This document shows positions 1 to 7,863 of a DNA stretch of 23,503 nucleotides, one piece after another; position 1 is the stretch's first letter, and each line of letters begins with the position of its first letter. The stretch is from JBKEDS01 sp047975545 (GTDB lineage: Bacteria > Bacteroidota > Bacteroidia > Flavobacteriales > Flavobacteriaceae): NCBI GenBank assembly GCA_047975545.1, contig JBKEDS010000040.1, positions 1 to 23,503 of the forward strand, given 5' to 3'. The notes beneath the pieces were generated by a model. It saw only the letters and a list, made by a program, of their open reading frames with translations, was not told the DNA's origin and did not search any database. Both the position numbers and the translations under genes were made by a program.

Positions 1-214
1 CATCGAGCGCGTTAATTTCAAAAAGGTCTATGGTTGGTTTTATTTTATGGGCCACTTGGTAGGTTGTGCCGTAATCGTTTTTTGAAACGGCTTTTTCTAT
101 TATTTTAATATCCTCGGGGATTTCGTTTAAAAACACCACGACCAGCTCCTTGATAAAACCTTCGTCGTTATCGGCAAGCTCCTTTATTTTATTCAATCTA
201 TAATACTTGCCCAT
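1..214 (-). CDS. Hpt-domain phosphotransfer protein, C-terminus cut by window edge
   Basis: I translated this short reading frame by hand. It starts at the ATG whose complement is 212-214 and runs off the left edge, giving 71 residues. It is all-helical in character and carries the Hpt-type motif AHKIKP, with His56 as the likely phosphorylated residue. Hpt proteins relay phosphate between hybrid histidine kinases and response regulators in the cytoplasm. Stand-alone flavobacterial Hpt proteins are usually around 100-110 residues, so about a third is missing. No kinase or regulator is adjacent in the window, so its partners are unknown. A MITE-like repeat (260-417) ends about 45 bp upstream of the start and may contain or displace its promoter. 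The family call is from the motif and overall pattern, without a database search. Confidence 0.75.
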   Translation of the reverse strand, partial: MGKYYRLNKIKELADNDEGFIKELVVVFLNEIPEDIKIIEKAVSKNDYGTTYQVAHKIKPTIDLFEINALD

Positions 215-259
215 GTTTTTTTTGAAATTTATGTTTTTTTTTGAAAAGCGATTGATTAA

Positions 260-417
260 TACCATTTCTGCCTTAAAATTACCCATTAAAATTTGCTCTT
301 TTTTGTTTAAGCGAAAAATAAAACTTAATCGTAGCTTAGGCTATGCTTGCGTTTTCTTTTTCGCTTAAACAAAAAATAGCTGTGTTTTTTCTGGGTAATT
401 TTAAAACAAAACTGGTA
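260..417. repeat. MITE-like palindromic element, copy 1
   Basis: This is a 158-bp non-coding element with imperfect terminal inverted repeats at 260-285 and 392-417 (22 of 26 positions pair). A perfect 20-bp inner inverted repeat lies at 299-318 and 357-376, so the whole unit could fold into one long hairpin with a ~38-nt loop. A second copy lies at 15074-15232. Positions 261-303 match it exactly, and 315-421 match it exactly over 107 bp. Both copies have TAA directly outside each end (here 257-259 and 418-420). That could be a 3-bp target duplication or part of the ends. I see no transposase reading frame inside, so it would be non-autonomous. It fills most of the spacer between the FAH-family gene and the Hpt gene. 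Confidence 0.8.
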
Positions 418-430
418 TAACAATTTTGTA

Positions 431-449
431 CCCTGAGTCTGTCGAAGGG
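431..449. repeat. Short REP-like palindromic sequence
   Basis: The 19-bp sequence CCCTGAGTCTGTCGAAGGG can pair at its ends (CCCT with AGGG) and has an inner TC-GA stem. Very similar short palindromes are scattered through intergenic regions of many Bacteroidota; that statement is from memory. It lies between the MITE-like element and the 3' end of the FAH-family gene. It could act as a weak transcript-end hairpin for that gene. No second copy was noticed in this window. Confidence 0.5.
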
Positions 450-478
450 AACGATTAACGAAATTAAACTTTCGGTTT

Positions 479-1090
479 TTATTTAACCGTTATTGAAAAT
501 ATTTCGGTTTTGCCTATAAAACCTTTTAGTTTATCGTTCGCTTCAACTTTGCCCACACCCTGCGGCGTGCCTGTAAAGATAATATCTCCAATCTTTAATG
601 TGAAATATTTTGAAACAAATTCGATAATTTCATCAATTTTATATAACATTAGGCTTGTATTGCCTTTTTGCACAATATTTTCGTTTTTTAATAATGAAAA
701 TTCAATGGCATTAACATCCTCGATTTCCGAAATGGGCAACCAATGGCCTATTACCGCCGAACCGTCGAAGGCTTTTGCTTTTTCCCACGGCAGGCCTTTT
801 GCCTTTAGTTTATTTTGAAGGTCGCGTGCCGTAAAATCGATACCCAAGCCTATTTCGTTATAATATTTATGGGCAAATTTTTTGTCGATATGCTTGCCTA
901 TGCGATTTATTTTTACCAAAATTTCGACTTCGTGGTGTACATCGTTGGAAAAATCGGGAATAAAAAACGGCTGCTTTTTTAATAATATGGCCGTGTCGGG
1001 CTTTAGGAATACAACGGGTTCGTCGGGCTTTTCGTTTTCCAGTTCGGCTATATGCTCGGCGTAATTTCGTCCTATACAGATTATTTTCAT
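479..1090 (-). CDS. Fumarylacetoacetate hydrolase (FAH) family protein, acylpyruvase-like
   Basis: This 203-residue protein is a compact FAH-fold enzyme, the size of FAHD1/YcgM-type acylpyruvases and oxaloacetate decarboxylases or tautomerases. Visible family motifs are HHEVEI near residues 52-57 (Glu54 and Glu56 as likely metal ligands), GIDFTARDLQ near 83-92 (Asp85 as the third ligand), and GDIIFTGTPQGVG near 168-180. Such enzymes act in the cytoplasm on small beta-dicarbonyl acids using Mg2+ or Mn2+. The exact substrate cannot be read from sequence. It starts MKIICIGRNYAEH, a typical family start. It is co-directional with the exonuclease gene upstream, across a 133-bp spacer filled with simple repeats. 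Family assignment is secure; the reaction is inferred. Confidence 0.9.
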   Translation of the reverse strand: MKIICIGRNYAEHIAELENEKPDEPVVFLKPDTAILLKKQPFFIPDFSNDVHHEVEILVKINRIGKHIDKKFAHKYYNEIGLGIDFTARDLQNKLKAKGLPWEKAKAFDGSAVIGHWLPISEIEDVNAIEFSLLKNENIVQKGNTSLMLYKIDEIIEFVSKYFTLKIGDIIFTGTPQGVGKVEANDKLKGFIGKTEIFSITVK

Positions 1091-1228
1091 GGTGCGGGTT
1101 GCGGGTGTTCGGGTGTTCGGGTTGCGGGTGTGCGGGTATTTGGGTTTAGGGATTCAAGCCTTTACACTTCATAACTCATAACCTCATACCCCATAACTTC
1201 ATAACTCATAACCTCACAACTTATCAAC
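1091..1228. repeat. Two adjacent simple-repeat tracts between FAH and exonuclease genes
   Basis: From about 1091 to 1148 the plus strand is a degenerate tandem array around the core CGGGT, with an approximately 8-bp period. From about 1169 to 1228 a second array repeats variants of CATAACTCATAACCTCA; that unit occurs exactly at 1169 and again at 1199. A related tract lies upstream of htpG (about 9836-9880), and the reverse complement of the motif appears just after htpG (about 11886). I see no coding potential. These are probably slippage-prone minisatellite spacers, and any effect on expression is speculative. Confidence 0.6.
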
Positions 1229-1991
1229 TTCCAAAGCCCCTTAATTTTATGGCTGTTAGTACTTTTTTGGTGTACAGCGGAAAATCGGCATTAAGTATCC
1301 AACCAAAGTAGCCGGGGTCGGACTGTAAAATATCTTCTACTTTTTGCCCTTTGTATTTTCCGAAGGAAAAGCATTCTTCGCCTTCTTTGTTAAAGACTAT
1401 AAATCCGGCAAAATCGGCAAATTGTTTTCTGGAACTAAACTCGGCCAAAAACTTGATGTCGTTTTCAATTTCGCCATATTTTTCAACTTGCGCTTTAAGC
1501 ACTTCGAAGGTGGCCTTGGTATCGGCTTCGGCACTATGGGCATCGTCCAGGGTTTTATTGCAATAAAACTTGTAAGCCGCACTTAGGGTGCGTTGTTCCA
1601 TTTTGTGGAAAATGGTTTGTACATCGACGGCCAATCTGTTTTTCATATCGAAATCTATTTCGGCGCGCAGGAGTTCCTCGGCCAAAAGCGGAATATCGAA
1701 CCGATTGGAGTTAAAGCCCCCGAGGTCGGAGTCCTTAATCATGTTGTAAACATCTTTAGCTATTTCCTTGAATGTGGGCTTATCGACCACATCGGTATCG
1801 GAAATACCATGGATGGCCGTTACTTCCTTGGGGATTTTTATTGTTGGGTTTACCAGCCATGTTTTGCTTTCTTCCTTTCCGTTTGGAAATATTTTTAGGA
1901 TGGAAATTTCCACAACCCTATCGGTAGTTATGTTAACGCCCGTAGTTTCCAGATCGAAAAAGCAAATGGGTTTGGTTAGGTTTAAATTCAT
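1224..1991 (-). CDS. DnaQ-like 3'-5' exonuclease with ExoX-type C-terminal module
   Basis: The 255-residue protein has all three DEDDh exonuclease motifs: FDLETTG (Asp13, Glu15), GGFNSNRFD (Asp99) and AHSAEADTKA (His152, Asp157). Residues about 205-247 form a second small module with the pattern FSFGKYKGQKVEDI and DPGYFGWIL, which resembles the C-terminal region seen in exodeoxyribonuclease X-like proteins. It should remove nucleotides 3' to 5' from DNA (or RNA) with two metal ions, in repair or proofreading. It is not fused to a polymerase. The stop of the upstream secreted-protein gene is 9 bp from its start, suggesting cotranscription. A second, unrelated DnaQ-type domain occurs in the nuclease near 14 kb. 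Confidence 0.9.
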   Translation of the reverse strand: MNLNLTKPICFFDLETTGVNITTDRVVEISILKIFPNGKEESKTWLVNPTIKIPKEVTAIHGISDTDVVDKPTFKEIAKDVYNMIKDSDLGGFNSNRFDIPLLAEELLRAEIDFDMKNRLAVDVQTIFHKMEQRTLSAAYKFYCNKTLDDAHSAEADTKATFEVLKAQVEKYGEIENDIKFLAEFSSRKQFADFAGFIVFNKEGEECFSFGKYKGQKVEDILQSDPGYFGWILNADFPLYTKKVLTAIKLRGFGS

Positions 1992-2000
1992 TTTTAATAT

Positions 2001-2798
2001 TTATATTTTAGAAAAGGATTTAATGGTTTGGTAGAAATTTTCTTTTTCTTTATCCCAGTTTTTTAATCGTAACGAAACCTCATCAACAGACATATAATAA
2101 TCACTTACATAAAATTCGCCATTAGGGCGTAAAATTATATTTTTGAAATTATCCGTTTTATCTGCAAAAATCTTTCCCAAAACAAAGCCATAATCCTTGT
2201 ACCATTTTATTTTTTTATACGCCTCGGGATGCCCCATATTAACTCCAAAAAAATGCAGAACCTCTACGTTTTTTTTTCTTTTGTATGACTTAACGCATCT
2301 TTTATTTATTAAAAAAAAGTCCTTGTGATTGAGTATGTGTTTATGCCTCGCTATTTCCCCAGATTTACTTGCGTCTACTTTTAAACCAGAATACATATGG
2401 GTCAGTTTTATACTATGTTTTACTTCTTGCCCTAAACTATCATAAAAAATCGTACGGCTTCTTTTAGGGTAATCATTTATTGATTTTAATGTATCCAAAT
2501 AATGGATAACCAAAGTTTTCGAAGTATCTATTTGGTGTCTTTTGCTAAAAAGTTTTAATATTTGTTCCTTTTTTGGAGATTCTATTTTTCCAAAAAAGTA
2601 ATTATATCTAAGTTTTTCAATAATTAAAGTATCTGTAGAAAACCTAAAACCAGAATAGAGTGGCGATTTTTCTTTTTTATAAAAATTGTATTTTGAAATC
2701 GGCCTGTTGTTTTCATCAACACGTAAAGTATCCATTTGAGCAAAAACAGAGAAAACCTTAAAACAAGCAAACAACGTTATTAAAACTTTTATTTTCAT
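2001..2798 (-). CDS. Secreted protein of unknown function
   Basis: I do not recognise the family. I chose the start at 2796-2798, not the longer frame to 2867. From this Met the protein begins MKIKVLITLFACFKVFSVFA, a good Sec signal peptide with likely cleavage before Gln-Met, while the extra 23 upstream residues would spoil it. The mature part is about 244 residues, Lys/Tyr/Phe-rich, with no visible lipobox, catalytic motif or repeat. Sequences such as DTLRVDENNRPISKYN and RTIFYDSLGQEVKH have the feel of flavobacterial periplasmic or outer-surface proteins. Its base composition is more AT-rich than its neighbours (many runs of A and T). It sits between the E2 gene and the exonuclease gene, which makes it the odd member of an otherwise housekeeping series. 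Confidence 0.7.
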   Translation of the reverse strand: MKIKVLITLFACFKVFSVFAQMDTLRVDENNRPISKYNFYKKEKSPLYSGFRFSTDTLIIEKLRYNYFFGKIESPKKEQILKLFSKRHQIDTSKTLVIHYLDTLKSINDYPKRSRTIFYDSLGQEVKHSIKLTHMYSGLKVDASKSGEIARHKHILNHKDFFLINKRCVKSYKRKKNVEVLHFFGVNMGHPEAYKKIKWYKDYGFVLGKIFADKTDNFKNIILRPNGEFYVSDYYMSVDEVSLRLKNWDKEKENFYQTIKSFSKI

Positions 2799-2904
2799 TT
2801 TATATAGCAAATATTTTCTTCTACCAGTGATTATTGAGCCAATTCGAAAAAAAATTGCAACAACCATCGTTATACTGAGTTTCTTTACTCAAGGCCACAG
2901 TTTT

Positions 2905-4254
2905 TTACACTTCCCTATTTACATCCCAAGCCTCAAGATAATCCTTTACGGCTTTTACGAACATACCGCCAAGGGCGCCATTTACCACACGGTGGTCGTA
3001 GGAGTGGGCTAAAATCATTTTATGGCGGATGCCTATAAAGTCGCCTTCGGGGGTTTCAATTACGGCCGGCATTTTCCGGATAGCGCCCAAGGCCAAAATG
3101 CCTACTTGCGGCTGGTTGATTATGGGCGTACCCGTAATGCTGCCAAAACTGCCCACGTTGGTAACGGTATAGGTGCCGTCCTTTATATCGTCGGGCTTTA
3201 ATTGGTTTGTCCTTGCACGGTTTGCCAAATCGTTCACCTTTTTGGTCATGCCCACCAGATTAAGTTGGTCGGCATTTTTAATAACGGGTACGATTAAATT
3301 GCCGTCGGGCAGGGCTGCCGCCATACCAAGGTTAATGTTTTTCTTTTTTATAATGGTATCGCCCTGTACCGAAATGTTCATCATGGGGTAATCGCGAAGT
3401 GCCTTGGCTATAACTTCCATAAAAATGGGCGTAAAGGTTAGGGGTTCGCCTTCCCGCTTGGCAAAGGCATTTTTCACCTTGTTGCGCCAGTTCCAAATAT
3501 TGGTAACATCGGCCTCGATAAAACTTTGTACATGAACCGAGGTTTGCACGGAATCGGTCATGTGCTGCGAAATGAGCTTGCCCATGCGGGACATTTCAAC
3601 AATTTCGTCTTCGCCATTGGCTACAATTGGGGCAATGGTTTCTTGTGTTTTTTGGACAATAGCAATCTGGGGAACTTGAACAACAGACTTTGTATCACTT
3701 GTTTTTTCTTGGGGTTTTCCGGTTATGGCTCCTCTGTTTTCAATATAATTTAGAATATCGGTTTTGGTAACACGGCCGTCTTTTCCCGTTCCCGAAATGG
3801 CATCTAATTCCTGTTGTGTTATGCCTTCTTTTTTTGCTATGTTTTTTACCAATGGGGAGTAAAATCGGTCGCCGCCCGAAATTACGGGGGCTATATTGTT
3901 TTGGGCTTGTATTAGGTTTTTTTCAACCTGAACTGCGGCCGTTGCGGCTTCTTTGTTTTCGGATAGCTCTTTATCGGTTTCAAAAGTATCGTCCGAAGCA
4001 TTGGTTTCATCGCCTTCGGTTTCGATTATGGCTACCACTTGGCCTACTTTTACAATGTCGTTAACGTTAAAGCGTTTTTCAACCAAAACACCTTCAACAT
4101 CGCAGGGCACTTCGCTATCGACCTTATCGGTGGCTATTTCCAGCACTGTTTCGTCGGCTTCAATGGTATCACCTACTTCCTTCAGCCAAGCGGTAATGGT
4201 TGCTTCGGCAACGCTTTCGCCCATTTTTGGTAGTTTAAGTTCAAATTTTGCCAT
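2905..4254 (-). CDS. Dihydrolipoamide acyltransferase, E2 of a 2-oxoacid dehydrogenase complex
   Basis: The 449-residue protein has the classic E2 order. A lipoyl domain covers about residues 1-78, with the lipoylated Lys44 in TDKVDSEV. An acidic/Ala linker follows, then a peripheral (E3) subunit-binding domain at about 131-171 (YSPLVKNIAKKEG...GKDGRVTKTDI), another linker, and the catalytic acyltransferase core from about 218. Catalytic His421 lies in DHRVVNG (420-426), preceded by AHSY. The enzyme transfers acyl groups from lipoamide to CoA in the cytoplasmic core of the complex. The pattern fits the branched-chain or generic bacterial type, and I cannot separate pyruvate from branched-chain substrates. 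Residue 425 is Asn where DHRxxDG is usual. No E1 or E3 gene is nearby. A good -7-like box lies upstream at 4289-4296. Confidence 0.92.
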   Translation of the reverse strand: MAKFELKLPKMGESVAEATITAWLKEVGDTIEADETVLEIATDKVDSEVPCDVEGVLVEKRFNVNDIVKVGQVVAIIETEGDETNASDDTFETDKELSENKEAATAAVQVEKNLIQAQNNIAPVISGGDRFYSPLVKNIAKKEGITQQELDAISGTGKDGRVTKTDILNYIENRGAITGKPQEKTSDTKSVVQVPQIAIVQKTQETIAPIVANGEDEIVEMSRMGKLISQHMTDSVQTSVHVQSFIEADVTNIWNWRNKVKNAFAKREGEPLTFTPIFMEVIAKALRDYPMMNISVQGDTIIKKKNINLGMAAALPDGNLIVPVIKNADQLNLVGMTKKVNDLANRARTNQLKPDDIKDGTYTVTNVGSFGSITGTPIINQPQVGILALGAIRKMPAVIETPEGDFIGIRHKMILAHSYDHRVVNGALGGMFVKAVKDYLEAWDVNREV

Positions 4255-4288
4255 GTTTTATGTCGTAGTAGCTTTTGGTTTACGGCTG

Positions 4289-4296
4289 CAAAATTA
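4289..4296 (-). promoter_or_regulatory. Candidate -7 box for the E2 gene
   Basis: Read on the minus strand, this is TAATTTTG, a perfect match to the Bacteroidota -7 consensus TAnnTTTG. It lies about 35 bp upstream of the E2 start codon. A TTG occurs 12 bp further upstream, which is shorter than the usual -33 to -7 spacing, so the -33 element is weak or absent. The call rests on consensus matching only. Confidence 0.4.
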
Positions 4297-4340
4297 CTTA
4301 AAAATCGTCAATTTTACTGTATTATTTCTAATTAAAAGTC

Positions 4341-5444
4341 CTAAAATTTAACAACTTCACCTCTTACAAAGCCGCTATCGCTGCCTAATATAAAGTTGGC
4401 GCTTGGTGGTAATATTTTATAGGTAATGGGTTTGTTTTGGGCGCCATTGTTTTCTAAAAATGCAATAATACTTTTATAGCTTAAAGTATTGGCATCCAGA
4501 ATTACTTCGACATTTTCTTCGGTTACGGGGGTGTTTTGTTGTAATTGGATTGGTTTTTTCAAGGCGGTTTGCAAAGCCGAATTTTCTTTATCCGAAATAA
4601 AAACGTAGTGGCCAATGTTTTTGGGCTTTGGCTTTTGTTTTCGGCTAAAAAGGTAAAAGGTTTTAATTCCTGCCCAAATTACAAAATCGAAAACCATATT
4701 GGATTTGAGGTGTTTTTGGTAGAAGGTTTGAATACCGCCATAAAACCGCCGGGCGTAATGCTTGTCGTTTAATGCGCTTTCACCTTTAAAGTGGATTATC
4801 GTAGTTTGGCCGTAATAATAGTTGTTATAGCCGGCTTTTAGCGTTTTATATGAAAAATCGACATCTTCGCCGTACATAAAATAATCCTCGTCAAAACCTT
4901 TTACTTCTTGAAAAACCTGTCGTTTTAAAAACATGAACGCACCTACCAACACATCGACCGTTCCAACATCGTCGGGATTAAGGTGATTGGCGTGATACTC
5001 GTTCGGGTTGCCGCACATTTTTTTTAGGGCAACGCGCACATAGGGAATATTTAGCTTGCTTTCGGGCAGGAATTGTCCGCCACCGTTTATAAACTTGCAG
5101 CCCACGATACCCAGTTTTTCTTTATCGGCCGCAAATTGGAACATTTTTTCAAACGTATCCTCGGCCACAACGGTATCGGGGTTTAATATACATAGGTATT
5201 CGCCATTGGCTTTTGCTACGCCTATGTTGTTTCCCTTGGAAAATCCGTAGTTTTCCTTGTTTTCAATAAGCACAACCTCAGGGAACAGTGTTTTTACCAT
5301 TTGGCAACTATCATCGGTCGAGTGGTTGTCCACCACAATAATTTCCGATTCAATATTGGACGTAGCCGCCCGGACACTTTTTAAGCAAAGCTCCAAAAAG
5401 TACCTGACGTTATAACTTAAAACGATAACGGAAAGTTTCACCAA
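4341..5444 (-). CDS. Family 2 glycosyltransferase (rhamnosyltransferase-like)
   Basis: The 367-residue protein begins with a GT-A fold signature, LSVIVLSYNVRYFLELCL, followed by EIIVVDNHSTD (Asp39). The nucleotide/metal-binding LNPDT is at 88-91, and the acceptor-side GEDVDFSYK is at 192-200. These match the GT2 subgroup that includes WbbL-like rhamnosyltransferases, which use nucleotide sugars at the cytoplasmic face of the inner membrane to build surface glycans. The last ~110 residues contain a hydrophobic, aromatic stretch (FDFVIWAGIKTFYLF) that could contact the membrane, then a variable tail. The gene lies between recR and the E2 gene with spacers of 111 and 86 bp. Sugar donor and acceptor are unknown. 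Confidence 0.88.
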   Translation of the reverse strand: MVKLSVIVLSYNVRYFLELCLKSVRAATSNIESEIIVVDNHSTDDSCQMVKTLFPEVVLIENKENYGFSKGNNIGVAKANGEYLCILNPDTVVAEDTFEKMFQFAADKEKLGIVGCKFINGGGQFLPESKLNIPYVRVALKKMCGNPNEYHANHLNPDDVGTVDVLVGAFMFLKRQVFQEVKGFDEDYFMYGEDVDFSYKTLKAGYNNYYYGQTTIIHFKGESALNDKHYARRFYGGIQTFYQKHLKSNMVFDFVIWAGIKTFYLFSRKQKPKPKNIGHYVFISDKENSALQTALKKPIQLQQNTPVTEENVEVILDANTLSYKSIIAFLENNGAQNKPITYKILPPSANFILGSDSGFVRGEVVKF

Positions 5445-5555
5445 ACTAAAATGTTAATTAAAATATTAGCTGTTAGATGAAATAATGCGGTTAAAGTTTT
5501 TCTTTATTAAATGTTTTCCCCAGTTCATATTTTGGTTTGTTTAGTTAGTTTGTTT

Positions 5556-6173
5556 TTAAATTTTTAACGAATTTTCAAAAGGCACCCGGTTTACAATGCT
5601 TCGGCTTAGGGTAACCTCATCGGCATATTCCAACTCGTCGCCCACCGAAATACCTCTTGCAATGGTGGATGTATAAACATTAAAACCTTGTATTTGTTTA
5701 TATATATAGAAATTGGTGGTATCGCCTTCCATAGTAGAACTTAACGCAAAAACAAGCTCCTTTATTGTACCCGATTTTACTTTATTAACCAATGTTTCTA
5801 TATTTAAATCGTGTGGCCCGATACCATCGATAGGCGAAATTTTACCGCCCAACACATGGTACAAACCTTTAAACGAGCTTGTGTTTTCTATGGCCATAAC
5901 GTCGCGAATGTCCTCCACCACGCACAGTACGGTTTTGTCCCTGTTGGGGCTTGTGCAAATTTCGCACACCTCCAAATCGCTTATATTGTGGCACGACTTA
6001 CAGAATTTTACTTCGTGGCGCATATTAACCAAGGCTTGCGAAAGCGCAATAGTTTGTTCCTTTGGCTGCTTAAGCAAATGCAACACCAAACGCAAAGCGG
6101 TGCGTTTGCCTATGCCCGGCAGTTGCGACACTTCGTTAACGGCTCGTTCCAACAATTTAGACGAAAATTCCAT
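5556..6173 (-). CDS. recR: Recombination mediator protein RecR
   Basis: The 205-residue protein is full length for RecR. It has the N-terminal helix-hairpin-helix LPGIGKRTALRLV (about residues 18-30), a four-cysteine zinc finger CKSC...CEIC (Cys58, 61, 70, 73), and a Toprim domain starting VLCVVEDIRD with the conserved acidic Glu87. RecR works with RecO (and RecF) to load RecA at single-stranded gaps. It starts at MEFSSKLLERAVNEV, the usual family N-terminus. It is divergent from the symporter gene to its right. A possible partial neighbourhood signal is that the glycosyltransferase follows it in the same direction. The identification is firm. Confidence 0.97.
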   Translation of the reverse strand: MEFSSKLLERAVNEVSQLPGIGKRTALRLVLHLLKQPKEQTIALSQALVNMRHEVKFCKSCHNISDLEVCEICTSPNRDKTVLCVVEDIRDVMAIENTSSFKGLYHVLGGKISPIDGIGPHDLNIETLVNKVKSGTIKELVFALSSTMEGDTTNFYIYKQIQGFNVYTSTIARGISVGDELEYADEVTLSRSIVNRVPFENSLKI

Positions 6174-6384
6174 GGCTGCGAATTTAACATTTTAAAAGCA
6201 AATAAAAAGGAATACGGCAAAAAGAATAATTGAGCATATTTTTTTTTGAACTTGAAGTATGGACTGTATTGTATTTACAATTGCGAACAATAAAACCCAC
6301 TATAAAAATTAGTTCCCAAAAAAGAACGATTACCCGCAACGGTTGCAAACTTATTTGTATTTTGGCTTTTGAAAAACAAAATTC

Positions 6385-7863
6385 ATGTCGGCAACACAAA
6401 TCCTACTACTTATTGCGGCCTATTTCGGGGTTTTAATCCTGATATCGTACTTTACCGGAAAAGAAGATTCCAACGACGCCTTTTTTAAGGCCAACAAATC
6501 GGCACCTTGGTATTTGGTTGCTTTTGGCATGATTGGCGCTTCCCTTTCGGGGGTTACTTTTATTTCGGTTCCGGGATGGGTGGGCGAATCGCAATTTAGT
6601 TACTTTCAAGTTATTCTGGGCTATTTGGTTGGGTACTTTGTTGTGGCCTACATCCTTATGCCCATATATTATAATCTGGGGGTAACTTCAATTTATCAAT
6701 ATTTAAAAGGGCGCTTTGGCAATGTAAGCCACAAAACAGGGGCTTTTTTTTTCCTTTTGTCCAGAATATTGGGGGCATCGTTCAGGCTTTTTTTGGTGGC
6801 TATCGTACTTCAACAATTTGTATTCGATGCTTGGGGCGTGCCTTTTGAAATTACGGTTATTATTTCAATTCTTCTTATTTGGATATACACAAATAAGGGT
6901 GGTATAAAAACCATTATTTTTACCGATACGCTGCAAACTGTTTTTATGCTATCGGCCGTTTGTTTGTCCATTTATTTTTTAACAACAAATTTGGGCTGGA
7001 GTGTTGGCGATTTTTTGGCTTCGGAAGAAATTAAACATTACAACAAGGCTTTTTTTACGGAGGATATTCTTGCCAAAAACCACTTTGTTAAATCCTTTTT
7101 CGGGGGTATGTTTATAACCATTTGCATGACGGGCCTTGACCAAGATATGATGCAAAAAAACCTGACCTGCAAATCGCTGAAAGATGCAAAAAAAAACATG
7201 GTTTGGTTTAGTTTGGTTTTAACGGTAGTGGCTACTCTTTTTCTTTATCTGGGAGCGCTGCTCTACATTTACGCCAACAAAAATGGCATTGGAATCCCTA
7301 CCATGGACGGCCAACCCAGTACCGACTTACTTTTTCCCGAAATTGCCCTTAATGGCGGTTTAAGCCGTATTCTATCGGCTACCTTTATGCTGGGGTTAAT
7401 TGCCGCCGCGTACAGTAGTGCCGATAGCGCCCTTACATCGCTTACCACCTCCTATTGTATTGATTTTACCGATATTGAAAAGCACCCCAAACACCAACAA
7501 AAACGCCTTAGAAAAAAAGTACATATAATTATGAGCGTTATATTGGTTATAGTTATTATACTTTTTAAACATATTTTAAACCGAAATATAATTGACAGTC
7601 TGCTTACCGTTGCCGGTTACACTTACGGCCCGCTATTGGGCTTGTTTGCGTTTGGTATTTTTACAAAACACAAAATAAAGGACCGCTACGTGTGGATTGT
7701 TTGCGTAACATCGGTTATTTTAATAACTATTTTGGGCAATATTCCAGCTAAAATGCTGGGGGGCTACCAAGTGGGGTATGAACTATTGCCCTTAAATGGG
7801 CTATTAACTTTTATAGGCCTTTTATTGATTCGGGAAAAACACCCTGTTCCTAATACTGATTAG
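6385..7863 (+). CDS. Sodium:solute symporter (SSS family)
   Basis: The 492-residue protein is an integral inner-membrane transporter with about 13 hydrophobic segments. Visible signatures are GMIGASLSGVTFISVPGWVG near residues 48-67 in the first inverted repeat, GGIKTIIFTDTLQTVFML in the middle, and AAAYSSADSALTSLTTS near the second sodium-binding helix. These are characteristic of the SLC5/SSS family, which imports solutes with Na+. The solute cannot be deduced. A 211-bp spacer separates its start from the divergent recR start. Its 3' end overlaps the 3' end of the convergent CoA-binding protein gene by 14 bp. The start at MSATQILLLIAAYFG puts the first helix directly at the N-terminus, as usual. 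Confidence 0.93.
   Translation: MSATQILLLIAAYFGVLILISYFTGKEDSNDAFFKANKSAPWYLVAFGMIGASLSGVTFISVPGWVGESQFSYFQVILGYLVGYFVVAYILMPIYYNLGVTSIYQYLKGRFGNVSHKTGAFFFLLSRILGASFRLFLVAIVLQQFVFDAWGVPFEITVIISILLIWIYTNKGGIKTIIFTDTLQTVFMLSAVCLSIYFLTTNLGWSVGDFLASEEIKHYNKAFFTEDILAKNHFVKSFFGGMFITICMTGLDQDMMQKNLTCKSLKDAKKNMVWFSLVLTVVATLFLYLGALLYIYANKNGIGIPTMDGQPSTDLLFPEIALNGGLSRILSATFMLGLIAAAYSSADSALTSLTTSYCIDFTDIEKHPKHQQKRLRKKVHIIMSVILVIVIILFKHILNRNIIDSLLTVAGYTYGPLLGLFAFGIFTKHKIKDRYVWIVCVTSVILITILGNIPAKMLGGYQVGYELLPLNGLLTFIGLLLIREKHPVPNTD

Noticed and set aside
2799..2867. N-terminal extension of the unknown secreted protein
   Set aside because: The extra 23 residues would bury the signal peptide; the internal Met at 2796-2798 gives a standard one.
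6337..6361. TTG and TATTTTGG as a promoter for the symporter
   Set aside because: The spacing between the two parts is too short (about 12 bp) and the -7 box has a mismatch at a conserved position.
7850..7863. 14-bp overlap of the symporter and CoA-binding protein genes
   Set aside because: Short convergent overlaps of stop regions are common, and both proteins have normal C-termini.
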